This document shows positions 1-8,547 of a DNA stretch of 62,958 bases, piece after piece; the first letter of the stretch is position 1, and each line of letters starts with the position of its first letter. The stretch lies in contig NZ_QXJP01000023.1 of assembly GCF_004115085.1 (NCBI RefSeq), positions 1 through 62,958 on the forward strand, given 5' to 3'. Both the position numbers and the translations under genes were made by a program. The notes under the pieces are model-generated. The model saw only the letters and a list, made by a program, of their open reading frames with translations. It was not told the DNA's origin and did no database searches. The stretch is from Longirhabdus pacifica (GTDB lineage: Bacteria; Bacillota; Bacilli; Paenibacillales; DSM-105158).

Positions 1-219
1 AAATTCAGACAATATATTGACTACAAAGCAGTGTGGAAAGGTCGTGATCTGATCATCGCACCTAAGCATTATGCTAGCAGTCAATTATGCTCGTGTTGTG
101 GCTACAAAAACAAAGAAGTAAAAAATCTCAAACTTCGTGAATGGCATTGTCCTTCATGCGATACCCATCATGATAGAGACATGAACGCAAGTATCAACTT
201 GCTGAAGCTAGCCAAGTAA
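1..219 (+). CDS. tnpB: TnpB (IS200/IS605 OrfB) C-terminal part, cut by window edge
   Basis: The frame is open from base 1, so the N-terminus lies outside the window; about 72 residues remain. It shows the zinc ribbon of TnpB, CSCCG followed by CPSC about 20 residues later, then HDRDMNAS, the last RuvC-like catalytic Asp motif, and ends INLLKLAK. TnpB is the RNA-guided DNA endonuclease of IS200/IS605 elements, ancestor of Cas12. Whether the complete gene is intact cannot be judged. The same 76 bp (68-143) recurs at 62883-62958. TnpB rather than IscB is clear from the CxxC...CxxC plus DRD order. Confidence 0.9.
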   Translation, partial: KFRQYIDYKAVWKGRDLIIAPKHYASSQLCSCCGYKNKEVKNLKLREWHCPSCDTHHDRDMNASINLLKLAK

Positions 220-350
220 TTGGTATTTTCTTTAGGGGTAGGAACTACCCTCATAGCTTGGTAAATATAGATAGCTAACAAAAGTATCTACTTCCCAAGA
301 AGCATCCACTTCAAACGACCCGTAAGGATGTTAAGTGGCGTGTAGTTCAC
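220..350 (+). mobile_element. IS200/IS605 right end, probable omegaRNA (reRNA) scaffold
   Basis: This noncoding tail follows tnpB directly. It contains a short hairpin (GGGTAG 236-241 with CTACCC 245-250) and, near the end, CCACTT (306-311) pairing with AAGTGG (333-338), then TAGTTCAC at 343-350, the kind of subterminal hairpin that ends this family. In characterised relatives the tnpB 3' end plus right end is transcribed as the guide-bearing omegaRNA. The exact boundary near 350 is my estimate; the guide would be the flank after it. Confidence 0.6.
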
Positions 351-407
351 TTCTCGATATATTAATAGTTCATCATTTTCCGTAAAGCAAAAGCGCCCTT
401 GTAATCA

Positions 408-416
408 TGATATAAT
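408..416 (+). promoter_or_regulatory. Extended -10 promoter element for the gene at 490
   Basis: TG at 408-409, one base, then TATAAT at 411-416: a perfect extended -10 box. No good -35 hexamer is visible 16-18 bases upstream, as is common for extended -10 promoters. It lies 74 bases before the chosen start at 490. Confidence 0.5.
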
Positions 417-489
417 AGACAAAGTGTTTTAGTATTTTACAATGACAGCAGAAACAAAATGGATAGATAGTTCGAGAGGAGATTCATAC

Positions 490-2976
490 ATGGCAAAAAA
501 TAAAGCGAAACATAAAAAAACATCTTATTTGCTTCAAAATAAAGATACAATGATACATAACTTACTATTGGGCTTAATTAGTTTATTTTTACTTATTACG
601 CCTTTTTATGCTGGTCTTTTTAATGGTGGAGGGTTTAATTTTGATAAACATATATTTTCTTCCTTCATCTATTTATCTATCATTTTAGGTGTTGCTACTA
701 TTGCATTGTTTCAACATCATACGTTACAAATTTCAAGTTTATTTATTTGGCTTATTCCATTGTCTTTTTATATTTCAACGTTTCAAGCGGCATCTTACTA
801 TTCTGCCTTAAAGTCGGTGTATATTCATTTAGCTTATGCAGGTATATTTATTATTGGAGTCATATTAGCAAGAAAAGAATCGATGCAAATGAAGCTAGCA
901 GGAAGCATTTTATGTGCTGGTTATGTGATCGTCATTTTCGGCTTCATGAATTGGTTTGGTGATGCTTCCTTATGGGGCTTGATACAGTATAAAAGTAGTA
1001 CGTTGGTAACATATCAGGAAGCGGTGTTGAATAATCGTCTCTCATCTGTGTTTCAATACCCAAATACGTATGCTGCTCTCTTGATAGGGTTGCTACTAGG
1101 TACGTTATATCTAATAACGCTTAGTAAAAAATGGTGGTGGCAAGTGTTACTCTGCTTCATGCTGGTACCGATGGCACTTTCTTTCTTACTTACGCTTTCA
1201 AGAGGGGCGTTACTTTTCTTACCACTAGTATTTGTGTTGGTGTTATTTTTCGTCCAATTGCATAAACAGATCATGATGAGCATATACGTTTTACTTACAT
1301 TTGTTGCATCTCTCGTTATATATAACCGCATCGATACGATTGGCAAAGACATGCGAGCGGAATATATATCCTCCACTGCTTTCAAAGGCTGGCTCATACT
1401 GATTGGTGCATCAATAATAGTGGCTGCAATTATCTTTGTGTTACATCGATATGTACAGCCTCTTATCGCTAACAAATGGAGTCGTCTCGAAACACGCAAA
1501 TTTACTAATGTGGTATTACCAGCACTACTTGTTATTGTTGGTGTAGCAGGTGCATATGCTGTGCTGAATCAAACTGCAGTAATCAACATGCTTCCTGAAA
1601 CGTTACAACAACGTGTAAAAAGTATAAACTTAAATAGTTATAGCTTTATAACGCGTGATCAATTTAATAAAGATGCCATGGAAATTGTGAAAGACTACCC
1701 TGTTTTTGGTGTAGGAGGCGGTGGTTGGTCCGCTATGTATGAAAAATATCAAGCGTACCCTTATTCCAGTAGACAAGCGCATAACTTCTACATGCAATAT
1801 TTAGTGGAGTCAGGTTGGGTTGGTTTTGCTATTCTGACGATTTTAGTAGGTGGCATATTAATTTTATTTATGAGAAAGTATATTCATCCTGCTAAAGAAA
1901 AACATCAGGCTCCTGTATTCTTCTTTATCATGATTGTTTCACTGCTAGCACATAGCGCTATGGATTTTAATCTAAGCTACGTATATATCGGTGCATTGTT
2001 ATTTTTATGCTTAGGTGCATTAGCAGCACAGGTGGATAGAATTAAATGGCATGCAGTGCTTACTGAGAGATCAAGTTGGGTGAAATATGGAACGACGTCG
2101 TTGATGGCAATCGTAACGTTGATTCTTTTGATCCAATCTACAAAAGCATATAACTCATTTGACGTATATGCTGATGCGGTAGATAAGTACAACGCTCAAG
2201 AACCATTTCATGAGATAGTACAGTCGCTAGAAGATGCCATTTCTATGTCTCCTAATCCGGAATACATGAATTTCTTCATTGATTTGTATCGGGGGGCTTA
2301 TGTCCAGACGAAAGATGAACAGTTTGCGGATGAAGCTTTTGCTTGGATTGATAATGTAGAAAAAGATGAACCTTATCAAGGGTGGCCAAATGAAAATAGA
2401 AAAGAAGACTACGCTTTAAATGCATATAAACTATATATGTTTAAAGGAGAGTTAGAACAAGCGTTACAAGTATTGAATGAACAGCTAGAGGATTTCCCAT
2501 GGAAAAGTGAAATATACGAAACTGCGATCAATGTCAATTATCAACTAGGCTATCAGCTTTACGATGAAGGCAATGTGACAGAAGCTGAGAAGTATTGGAG
2601 TGAAGGATATGCATTGTATGAACAAGTAGTAAAGAAAGCACAGGAATTCAAAGATATAGGTATTTATACAGGACGACAATTTAACGTTACACCGAATATG
2701 AATGTTGTTATTGGAGAATATTATTACAAAATAGGAGAGTATGTACAAGCAGAACAGCAATTAGCATCGGTTGCTTTATTCGACAAATTAGAAACAGAAC
2801 AAGATGCAGCGAGTAAACAAATGTATAGACTAGCTTGTAGATATTGGATTGCTTCCAAGGCAAAGCAAGGACAAGATGTGACAGAACAGTATAATACACT
2901 CACTTCTCTGTATCCAGAAGAGGTGGATATACTCGTTCAATTGGAGCAATTGCCAAGCATAACAGTCGACAGGTAA
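490..2976 (+). CDS. O-antigen ligase-like polytopic membrane protein with TPR-like C-terminus
   Basis: 828 aa from ATG 490, chosen because GAGAGGA lies just upstream; an in-frame ATG at 442 has no ribosome binding site. The first ~580 residues form about a dozen hydrophobic segments with a long outer loop (around GVGGGGWSAMYEKYQ and RQAHNFYMQYLVESG), the signature of the O-antigen ligase / Wzy_C superfamily. The last ~250 residues are soluble, rich in Glu/Tyr helices resembling tetratricopeptide repeats. Such proteins transfer or polymerise lipid-linked glycans at the outer membrane face; in Gram-positives the acceptor is usually unknown. It is monocistronic, bounded by the 408 promoter and the 3037 terminator, and may act on the polysaccharide made by the 4.8-26.7 kb locus. 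The substrate is not predictable. Confidence 0.8.
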   Translation: MAKNKAKHKKTSYLLQNKDTMIHNLLLGLISLFLLITPFYAGLFNGGGFNFDKHIFSSFIYLSIILGVATIALFQHHTLQISSLFIWLIPLSFYISTFQAASYYSALKSVYIHLAYAGIFIIGVILARKESMQMKLAGSILCAGYVIVIFGFMNWFGDASLWGLIQYKSSTLVTYQEAVLNNRLSSVFQYPNTYAALLIGLLLGTLYLITLSKKWWWQVLLCFMLVPMALSFLLTLSRGALLFLPLVFVLVLFFVQLHKQIMMSIYVLLTFVASLVIYNRIDTIGKDMRAEYISSTAFKGWLILIGASIIVAAIIFVLHRYVQPLIANKWSRLETRKFTNVVLPALLVIVGVAGAYAVLNQTAVINMLPETLQQRVKSINLNSYSFITRDQFNKDAMEIVKDYPVFGVGGGGWSAMYEKYQAYPYSSRQAHNFYMQYLVESGWVGFAILTILVGGILILFMRKYIHPAKEKHQAPVFFFIMIVSLLAHSAMDFNLSYVYIGALLFLCLGALAAQVDRIKWHAVLTERSSWVKYGTTSLMAIVTLILLIQSTKAYNSFDVYADAVDKYNAQEPFHEIVQSLEDAISMSPNPEYMNFFIDLYRGAYVQTKDEQFADEAFAWIDNVEKDEPYQGWPNENRKEDYALNAYKLYMFKGELEQALQVLNEQLEDFPWKSEIYETAINVNYQLGYQLYDEGNVTEAEKYWSEGYALYEQVVKKAQEFKDIGIYTGRQFNVTPNMNVVIGEYYYKIGEYVQAEQQLASVALFDKLETEQDAASKQMYRLACRYWIASKAKQGQDVTEQYNTLTSLYPEEVDILVQLEQLPSITVDR

Positions 2977-3036
2977 TTCCATTGACAGTGCAAGTCAATT
3001 GCAGTAAGATAATGCTAAGGAATGACTAGGAATAAT

Positions 3037-3067
3037 AACCTTTTCCTCAGTGGAAAAGGTTCATTTT
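3037..3067 (+). terminator. Intrinsic terminator after the O-antigen ligase-like gene
   Basis: AACCTTTTCC (3037-3046) and GGAAAAGGTT (3052-3061) form a perfect 10-bp stem with a TCAGT loop, followed by CATTTTTTG. Confidence 0.9.
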
Positions 3068-3097
3068 TTGTTCATTATACATGTAATAGTACATAAA

Positions 3098-3246
3098 TAA
3101 GATGAAGAACGAATGACATCGATATACTTAAGCTAAGCTTGTTAAGTGCAAAGGTGTTATGTAGAAGTTCTTCTTCATCTTATCAATAGCGCTAATAGGT
3201 TGTATGAACACATCCACTCAACCTATACAGTATTTTAAGGAGGTTG
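3098..3246 (+). promoter_or_regulatory. Structured metK leader with competing SD-sequestering hairpins (candidate riboswitch)
   Basis: A perfect 12-bp stem, 3098-3109 with 3171-3182, encloses a domain with an inner ACTTAA/TTAAGT hairpin (3127-3148). Downstream, CAACCTAT (3219-3226) can pair either with ATAGGTTG (3195-3202, 8 bp) or, through CAACCT, with AGGTTG (3241-3246), which overlaps the metK Shine-Dalgarno. That is the layout of a translational on/off switch. I see no S-box (SAM-I) core and could not match SAM-II or SAM-III. The ligand is unknown; SAM is the obvious guess. Confidence 0.55.
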
Positions 3247-3251
3247 CAATG

Positions 3252-4457
3252 ATGGCAGCAAATCGTCGTTTATTTACGTCTGAATCTGTAACAGAAGGAC
3301 ACCCAGACAAAATCTGTGATCAAATATCCGATGCAGTATTGGATGCATTTTTAAAGAATGACCCTAACGCTAGGGTAGCATGTGAAGTTTCTGTAACAAC
3401 AGGACTTGTACTCGTTGCGGGGGAGATTACGAGTAAGTCCGCTTATGTGGATATTCCTGCTTTAGTACGCGAAACAATTAAAGAAATTGGATATACACGT
3501 GCAAAATACGGTTTTGATTACCAAACGTGTGCCGTGTTAACTTCTATAGATGAGCAGTCTCCAGAAATCGGAAATGCGGTTTCCGTTGCACTCGAAGCAA
3601 GAGAAGGAAAGATGAGTGATGAGCAGATCGAAGCGATTGGAGCTGGTGACCAAGGCTTAATGTTTGGTTTTGCGGTCAATGAGACAGAGGAACTAATGCC
3701 ACTGCCTGTTTCCTTATCCCATCGTATCGCACGTCGCTTAACAGAAGTTCGTAAAGATGGTACATTAAGTTACTTGAGACCGGACGGTAAAACACAAGTA
3801 ACAGTGGAGTATGACGAAAACAACAAACCAGTTCGTGTGGATACCATTGTTATCTCTACACAACATCATGATGATGTGAGTCAAGATCAGATTGAAAAAG
3901 ATCTACTAGAACATGTCATTAAACCGATTGTTCCGACACAACTATTGCAAGCAGATACAAAATACTTTATTAATCCATCAGGTTCTTTCATTGTGGGTGG
4001 ACCACAAGGGGACGCAGGATTAACCGGACGTAAAATTATTGTAGACACGTATGGTGGATATGCACGTCATGGTGGCGGAGCTTTCTCAGGTAAAGATCCA
4101 ACGAAAGTAGACCGTTCTGGTGCTTATGCTGCACGCTACGTAGCAAAAAATATCGTTGCAGCTGGATTAGCAGAAAAGTGTGAAGTGCAAGTTGCATATG
4201 CCATTGGTGTTGCACAGCCAGTGAGTATTAGTGTAGACACGTTTGGTACTGGTAAAGTTAGTGAAACAGCATTGGTGGAACTTATCGGTAAGCATTTTGA
4301 TTTGCGTCCAGCTGGCATTATTAACATGTTAGATCTGCGCAGACCAATTTATCAGCAAACGGCTGCATATGGACATTTTGGCCGTACAGATATAGATTTA
4401 CCTTGGGAAAGAACAGATAAAGCAGAAGCATTGAAAGCAGAAGCGAAAAAGCTGTAG
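3252..4457 (+). CDS. metK: S-adenosylmethionine synthetase
   Basis: 401 aa. It makes S-adenosylmethionine from methionine and ATP in the cytoplasm, as a homotetramer with Mg and K ions. Family motifs are all visible: [13 protein letters not shown] at the N-terminus, [10 protein letters not shown] in the middle, [15 protein letters not shown] for phosphate binding, and DLPWE near the C-terminus. AAGGAGG (3237-3243) is 8 bases from ATG 3252; the ATG at 3249 is only 5 away, and MAANRRLF aligns with the usual MSKNRRLF start. The longer frame from 3204 would run through the leader hairpins and is rejected. The gene stands alone between terminators and is probably controlled by the structured leader. 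Confidence 0.97.
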   Translation: MAANRRLFTSESVTEGHPDKICDQISDAVLDAFLKNDPNARVACEVSVTTGLVLVAGEITSKSAYVDIPALVRETIKEIGYTRAKYGFDYQTCAVLTSIDEQSPEIGNAVSVALEAREGKMSDEQIEAIGAGDQGLMFGFAVNETEELMPLPVSLSHRIARRLTEVRKDGTLSYLRPDGKTQVTVEYDENNKPVRVDTIVISTQHHDDVSQDQIEKDLLEHVIKPIVPTQLLQADTKYFINPSGSFIVGGPQGDAGLTGRKIIVDTYGGYARHGGGAFSGKDPTKVDRSGAYAARYVAKNIVAAGLAEKCEVQVAYAIGVAQPVSISVDTFGTGKVSETALVELIGKHFDLRPAGIINMLDLRRPIYQQTAAYGHFGRTDIDLPWERTDKAEALKAEAKKL

Positions 4458-4501
4458 TATATTTTATATGATTGGGGCATTATGTTTTATGTGCCTGGAA
4501 T

Positions 4502-4533
4502 AGAGTCACTACTTTTGTTGGTGGCTCTTTTTT
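4502..4533 (+). terminator. Intrinsic terminator after metK
   Basis: AGAGTCAC (4502-4509) pairs with GTGGCTCT (4521-4528) with one G-U pair, followed by a run of T to 4533. Confidence 0.8.
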
Positions 4534-4731
4534 AATGGATGTTATAAATTGTTGTATGAACATGCTATATTTTAATGTTACAATTAATTCAAAAATACTA
4601 ACTGTAAAAACCGATTACAATGTAGGCCAGGTCGTTGTGAGTGTGTTTACTTACAACAAAAAAAGGCGGTGCTACTGTTACCACAATTGTATAATGGTAA
4701 GGATATGGATAATGTATTCAATTTACATGAT
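4534..4731 (+). other. AT-rich noncoding region upstream of the polysaccharide locus
   Basis: No convincing gene. An open frame at 4472-4783 crosses the metK terminator and has no ribosome binding site. One imperfect hairpin is visible, GTTGTGAG (4634-4641) with CTTACAAC (4650-4657), followed by seven A rather than a T run; it may be a leader element if transcription starts upstream. Confidence 0.4.
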
Positions 4732-4759
4732 TTCATCTTATGATGAAGTAAGCTATAAT
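4732..4759 (+). promoter_or_regulatory. Probable promoter with overlapping inverted repeat, polysaccharide locus
   Basis: TATAAT at 4754-4759 is a perfect -10 box; the -35 position 17 bases upstream (4731-4736) reads TTTCAT, which is weak. The perfect inverted repeat TTCATC-TTAT-GATGAA (4732-4747) covers that weak -35, a typical place for an operator. The weak -35 suggests activation or repression by an unknown regulator. Confidence 0.5.
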
Positions 4760-4804
4760 AGAAAAAGTGAAAAAAATAACTAATTATGGGAGTGAGAGAA
4801 AGAG

Positions 4805-5821
4805 ATGGAGCAAAGAACGAACACAGAGGGAGAAATTAGTCTAATTGAAATCATAGACATACTTTGGAGAGGCAAGACCATTATTATTATCGGTACGATT
4901 ATCTGTATGCTGTTGGCAGCGTTGGTGAGTTGGTTTGTGTTGTCCCCTGAGTATGAAGCAGAAGCTTACATACGTGTATCTGGAGAAACGGATGTACCAG
5001 CTTTAGTAAAAACATTACATAGTGACATTACATTAAATGAAGCTATTACAGACTTAAATTTAGAAGGTTATACGATAAACAACCTAAGAGGTATGGTTAA
5101 TATTAACAATGAACAAGATTCCAATGTTATTGAAATAAAAGTAAGTGGAGGAGACCCATTACATATTACACAAATAGCAAATTATTTAACGTATCATTTT
5201 GCTGAGAAAATTCAAACTACAGACATATCTAGCAACATATTAGAAACAAATAAACTAATAGAAGCAATAGATCCACAAATCGTTACATTACAAACGGAAA
5301 TGGATGAAGCAAAACAGCAACTTGATGAAATAAATAGCGTATTAACTAAAAAGAATACCTCCCTAACGATGAATCCTCAGTTGGATGAGATTATTGGAAC
5401 AAATTTATCTGATTCAGATGAAATTATTTTATCGGAGGAAGTAATGAATCCGGTATACGAGCAGTTAATGTCTAGAGTTTCACAGTCACAAATTCAATTA
5501 AATAAACTTGCGGAAGAAAAGACATTTTATGAGCAAAAAATTACAAATTACGAAGCAGAAATCGCAGAACTGCAAAGTCAGAATGTGAGAGAAAAGTTGC
5601 AGTCATTAGCAGTAGAAAAGATTTTAACGGATGATAATGCCATCTACATTTCTCAAGCCATTCAACCGATGGAACCTATAGGGCCTAGAAAAGTTTTAAA
5701 TTTGACAATAGGGATGGTTGTCGGGGGAATGTTGAGTGTAATAGTTGTGTTTTTACGTGAGTATATTGGGAATGCGAGAAGTAATAAAGGTGTACAAGGT
5801 AAGAGCGGAGTAGGTATATAA
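4805..5821 (+). CDS. Wzz-type polysaccharide chain-length / co-polymerase protein
   Basis: 338 aa. Transmembrane helices lie near residues 29-50 and 295-317, with an extracytoplasmic coiled-coil-rich region between them, and a Pro-rich PMEPIGP motif just before the second helix: the architecture of PF02706 Wzz proteins. There is no attached kinase domain. It is the first gene of the polysaccharide locus and probably sets chain length with the Wzy-like polymerase. A second, shorter Wzz-like protein is encoded at 27038 next to the tyrosine kinase, so this one may act without phosphorylation or share that kinase. GTGAGAGAAAGAG precedes ATG 4805. Confidence 0.8.
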   Translation: MEQRTNTEGEISLIEIIDILWRGKTIIIIGTIICMLLAALVSWFVLSPEYEAEAYIRVSGETDVPALVKTLHSDITLNEAITDLNLEGYTINNLRGMVNINNEQDSNVIEIKVSGGDPLHITQIANYLTYHFAEKIQTTDISSNILETNKLIEAIDPQIVTLQTEMDEAKQQLDEINSVLTKKNTSLTMNPQLDEIIGTNLSDSDEIILSEEVMNPVYEQLMSRVSQSQIQLNKLAEEKTFYEQKITNYEAEIAELQSQNVREKLQSLAVEKILTDDNAIYISQAIQPMEPIGPRKVLNLTIGMVVGGMLSVIVVFLREYIGNARSNKGVQGKSGVGI

Positions 5822-5933
5822 TAAAATGTGTTTGAAGTTTAGTTAGCATATAGATTAATAGACTATATGTAACTGTTAGCTATACAATGCAGGCACTACA
5901 GATTTAATTAACAGATGAGAAGAGGTGCAGTAA

Positions 5934-7838
5934 TTGAAAGGTAAGGTAAGGTATGGACTTTTGATGATAATAGACGCATGCTTAGTTGCTTTTTCCATCT
6001 ACTTTTCTTATTTGTTGCGCTTTGATTTTAATATACCAGCACAGTTTATAGAGACGTTAGGTTATGTCATCATTACAAGTATTGTTTTTTTTATCATTAG
6101 CTTTTACATTCATAAAATTTACAAACGCTTTTGGCAATATGCGAGTGTTGGCGATTTAATTGCCATCTTCAAAGGGACACTGCTAGGTATTGTTTCTTTT
6201 TTTATTTTTCATCAAGCACTTGTGTATGTTATAAATATGGACATTGTTGTACCACGTAGCATCTACTTGTTTTCTCTAATGACGAGTTTCATGACTGTAG
6301 GCGGTTCGAGATTCTTCTGGCGTTTGTTTAGAGACAGCTATATTAAGATTCAACCATATCATAAACGAGCATTAATTGTAGGAGCGGGTACAGCGGGTAC
6401 AATGCTAGCGAAAGATTTAAAGCAAAAGGAATCCGAATATTATCCGATTGCATTCGTGGATGATGATGTGACTAAACGAAATATGGAAATCATAGGTGTC
6501 CCTGTGGTTGGATCACGCAAAGATATAGAAAAGCTAGCCAAGCAATACAATGTAGAGATGATTATTATTGCTATGCCATCTGCTTCAAGAGCAACCATTG
6601 CCGAGACGATCGAATACAGTAAAAAAGTAAAATGTAAAATTAAAATGATTCCAGCGATGCATCATTTGCTTAATGGTAAAGTGAAATTAAATACGATACG
6701 TGATATTAGTGTAGAGGACTTGCTTGGAAGAGAACCTGTGCGGGTGAATTTAGAAGAAATTAGCAGTTATGTGACGGGGAAGACCGTTTTAATTACGGGA
6801 GCAGGTGGATCCATAGGGTCGGAGTTAAGTCGTCAATGTGCTAACTATAATCCTAAAACATTGCTTTTACTGGGACATGGTGAAAATAGTATTTATCTCA
6901 TTGATATGGAGTTAAGAAAGCAATATCCTGAATTGGATATTCGACCTATAATAGCAGACATTCAAGATCGACCTCGAATCGAACAAATTTTTAACGAGTA
7001 TAAACCTGAAGTTGTTTTTCATGCAGCAGCACATAAACATGTACCTATGATGGAGAGTAATCCAGCAGAAGCGGTTAAAAACAATATTTTTGGAACAAAA
7101 AATGTAGCAGAATGTTCAGATCAATACGGTGTCGAAAGGTTTGTTCTCATATCGTCAGATAAGGCAGTTAATCCTACAAATGTTATGGGGGCTACGAAGA
7201 GGGTGGCAGAATTAATTTTGCTAGATTTAAATCAACGAAGTATTACCAGCTTTGCAGCGGTCCGTTTCGGTAATGTGCTGGGTAGCAGAGGTAGTGTTAT
7301 CCCGTTGTTTAAAAAGCAAATTGCAGAAGGTGGTCCGGTAACCGTAACACATCCTGAAATGGTTCGTTATTTTATGACGATACCAGAAGCTGTGCAGTTA
7401 GTGATTCAAGCGGGGGCGTTTGCTGACGGCGGTGAAGTGTTTGTACTGGATATGGGCGAACCTGTAAAGATAAATGATTTAGCCTGTGATTTAATTCGTT
7501 TGTGTGGTTTTGAGCCTAATGTGGATATACATGTTGCATATTCTGGAATCCGACCTGGGGAGAAGTTGTTTGAGGAATTGCTTACTAGTGAAGAAGGAAC
7601 AACAGCCACAAAGCATGATCGAATATTCGTGGGAAAAGATGACACCCACTCAAAGCAACTATACAATGTTATGGAACAATTACAGTATACAGCTTATAAT
7701 GCGCATGAAACTGATAGCCGCTTAGTTACTTTATTGCTTAAGGAATTGGTACCTACTTTTAAGACAAATCTGATAGATGAAAATGATAAAGTTGCTGAAT
7801 CTCAATTATTAAACCTTAAATTGAGTACTACGTCATAG
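5934..7838 (+). CDS. CapD/PglF/EpsC-type nucleoside-diphosphate-sugar 4,6-dehydratase
   Basis: 634 aa from TTG 5934, supported by AGAGGTG 6 bases upstream. Four N-terminal membrane helices (to ~110) precede a first Rossmann fold (GAGTAG near 150) and a catalytic extended-SDR domain (GAGGSIG near 288). In the active site SSDKAVNPTNVMGATK the usual Tyr of YxxxK is Met, which is characteristic of the long membrane-bound UDP-GlcNAc 4,6-dehydratases (PglF, WbpM, CapD). The expected product is UDP-2-acetamido-2,6-dideoxy-4-keto-hexose. The SDR gene at 8544 may reduce it (to UDP-QuiNAc, say), and the sugar transferase at 7924 may load it on undecaprenyl phosphate. Confidence 0.88.
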   Translation: MKGKVRYGLLMIIDACLVAFSIYFSYLLRFDFNIPAQFIETLGYVIITSIVFFIISFYIHKIYKRFWQYASVGDLIAIFKGTLLGIVSFFIFHQALVYVINMDIVVPRSIYLFSLMTSFMTVGGSRFFWRLFRDSYIKIQPYHKRALIVGAGTAGTMLAKDLKQKESEYYPIAFVDDDVTKRNMEIIGVPVVGSRKDIEKLAKQYNVEMIIIAMPSASRATIAETIEYSKKVKCKIKMIPAMHHLLNGKVKLNTIRDISVEDLLGREPVRVNLEEISSYVTGKTVLITGAGGSIGSELSRQCANYNPKTLLLLGHGENSIYLIDMELRKQYPELDIRPIIADIQDRPRIEQIFNEYKPEVVFHAAAHKHVPMMESNPAEAVKNNIFGTKNVAECSDQYGVERFVLISSDKAVNPTNVMGATKRVAELILLDLNQRSITSFAAVRFGNVLGSRGSVIPLFKKQIAEGGPVTVTHPEMVRYFMTIPEAVQLVIQAGAFADGGEVFVLDMGEPVKINDLACDLIRLCGFEPNVDIHVAYSGIRPGEKLFEELLTSEEGTTATKHDRIFVGKDDTHSKQLYNVMEQLQYTAYNAHETDSRLVTLLLKELVPTFKTNLIDENDKVAESQLLNLKLSTTS

Positions 7839-7923
7839 TATGTTTGTTTACTAGCATTTAATTGAGTCAAAATCCATGTAAGTTTAGGTTACTATGTTAC
7901 TGTTTATGGTTAGGGGGATGCTT

Positions 7924-8547
7924 ATGTATTTGAGAGTAAAGCGTCTAATTGATATGGTGGTATCTTTACTAGCGATCATTGTTTTGTTTCCTGTTTTTTT
8001 TCTTTTAATTGTAGCCATTAAGTTAGATTCTAAAGGGCCAATCTTATTCAAGCAAAAAAGAGTTGGGATTCATAAAACACACTTCAATATATTGAAATTT
8101 AGAACGATGAAAATAGATACACCAAAAGACAAGCCTACTCATCTACTAGAAAATCCGGAGCAATGGATAACTAAAGTGGGAAAAATTTTAAGAAAGACTT
8201 CTTTGGATGAGTTACCCCAAGTTATAAACATTTTAAGGGGAGAGATGAGCATTATTGGACCAAGGCCTGCATTATGGAACCAATATGACCTGATAGCTGA
8301 ACGGGATAAGTATGGTGCTAATGATGTGCCTGTAGGGCTAACGGGATTAGCTCAAATAAATGGAAGAGATGAGTTACCTATTGAAGAAAAAGCTAAGATG
8401 GATGGATTATATGCTAAAAATATCTGCTTAACAATAGATATAAAATGTTTCTTTTTAACTATTACTTCTATAATTAGGTCAAAAGGTGTAGTAGAAGGTG
8501 GAACGGGAAACATCAAGGTTAAATCTGAGGAGACTATAAGAAAATGA
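7924..8547 (+). CDS. Initiating undecaprenyl-phosphate sugar phosphotransferase (PglC-like)
   Basis: 207 aa from ATG 7924, which has AGGGGG 6 bases upstream; ATGs at 7894 and 7918 are in frame but badly placed. One N-terminal re-entrant hydrophobic helix (residues ~9-30) precedes the Bac_transf domain: FKQKRVG, FKFRTM-type ILKFRTM, the catalytic Asp-Glu pair in TSLDELPQ, IGPRPAL, and GLTGLAQINGR. These small monotopic enzymes transfer a sugar-1-phosphate from a UDP-sugar to undecaprenyl phosphate and start the repeat unit. The C-terminus overlaps the next start (ATGA), showing translational coupling. Confidence 0.9.
   Translation: MYLRVKRLIDMVVSLLAIIVLFPVFFLLIVAIKLDSKGPILFKQKRVGIHKTHFNILKFRTMKIDTPKDKPTHLLENPEQWITKVGKILRKTSLDELPQVINILRGEMSIIGPRPALWNQYDLIAERDKYGANDVPVGLTGLAQINGRDELPIEEKAKMDGLYAKNICLTIDIKCFFLTITSIIRSKGVVEGGTGNIKVKSEETIRK

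Noticed and set aside
1053..1499. Antisense 148-residue frame in the O-antigen ligase-like gene
   Set aside because: Shadow of a strong membrane-protein gene; no ribosome binding site and no family resemblance.
3098..3246. S-box (SAM-I) riboswitch before metK
   Set aside because: Only a CTTATCAATAG resemblance at 3179-3189; the rest of the conserved core (GGCAACC, kink-turn and P3 motifs) is missing.
4472..4783. 103-residue open frame after metK
   Set aside because: Crosses the metK terminator, has no ribosome binding site, and its composition (Cys, Tyr-rich) looks like translated noncoding DNA.
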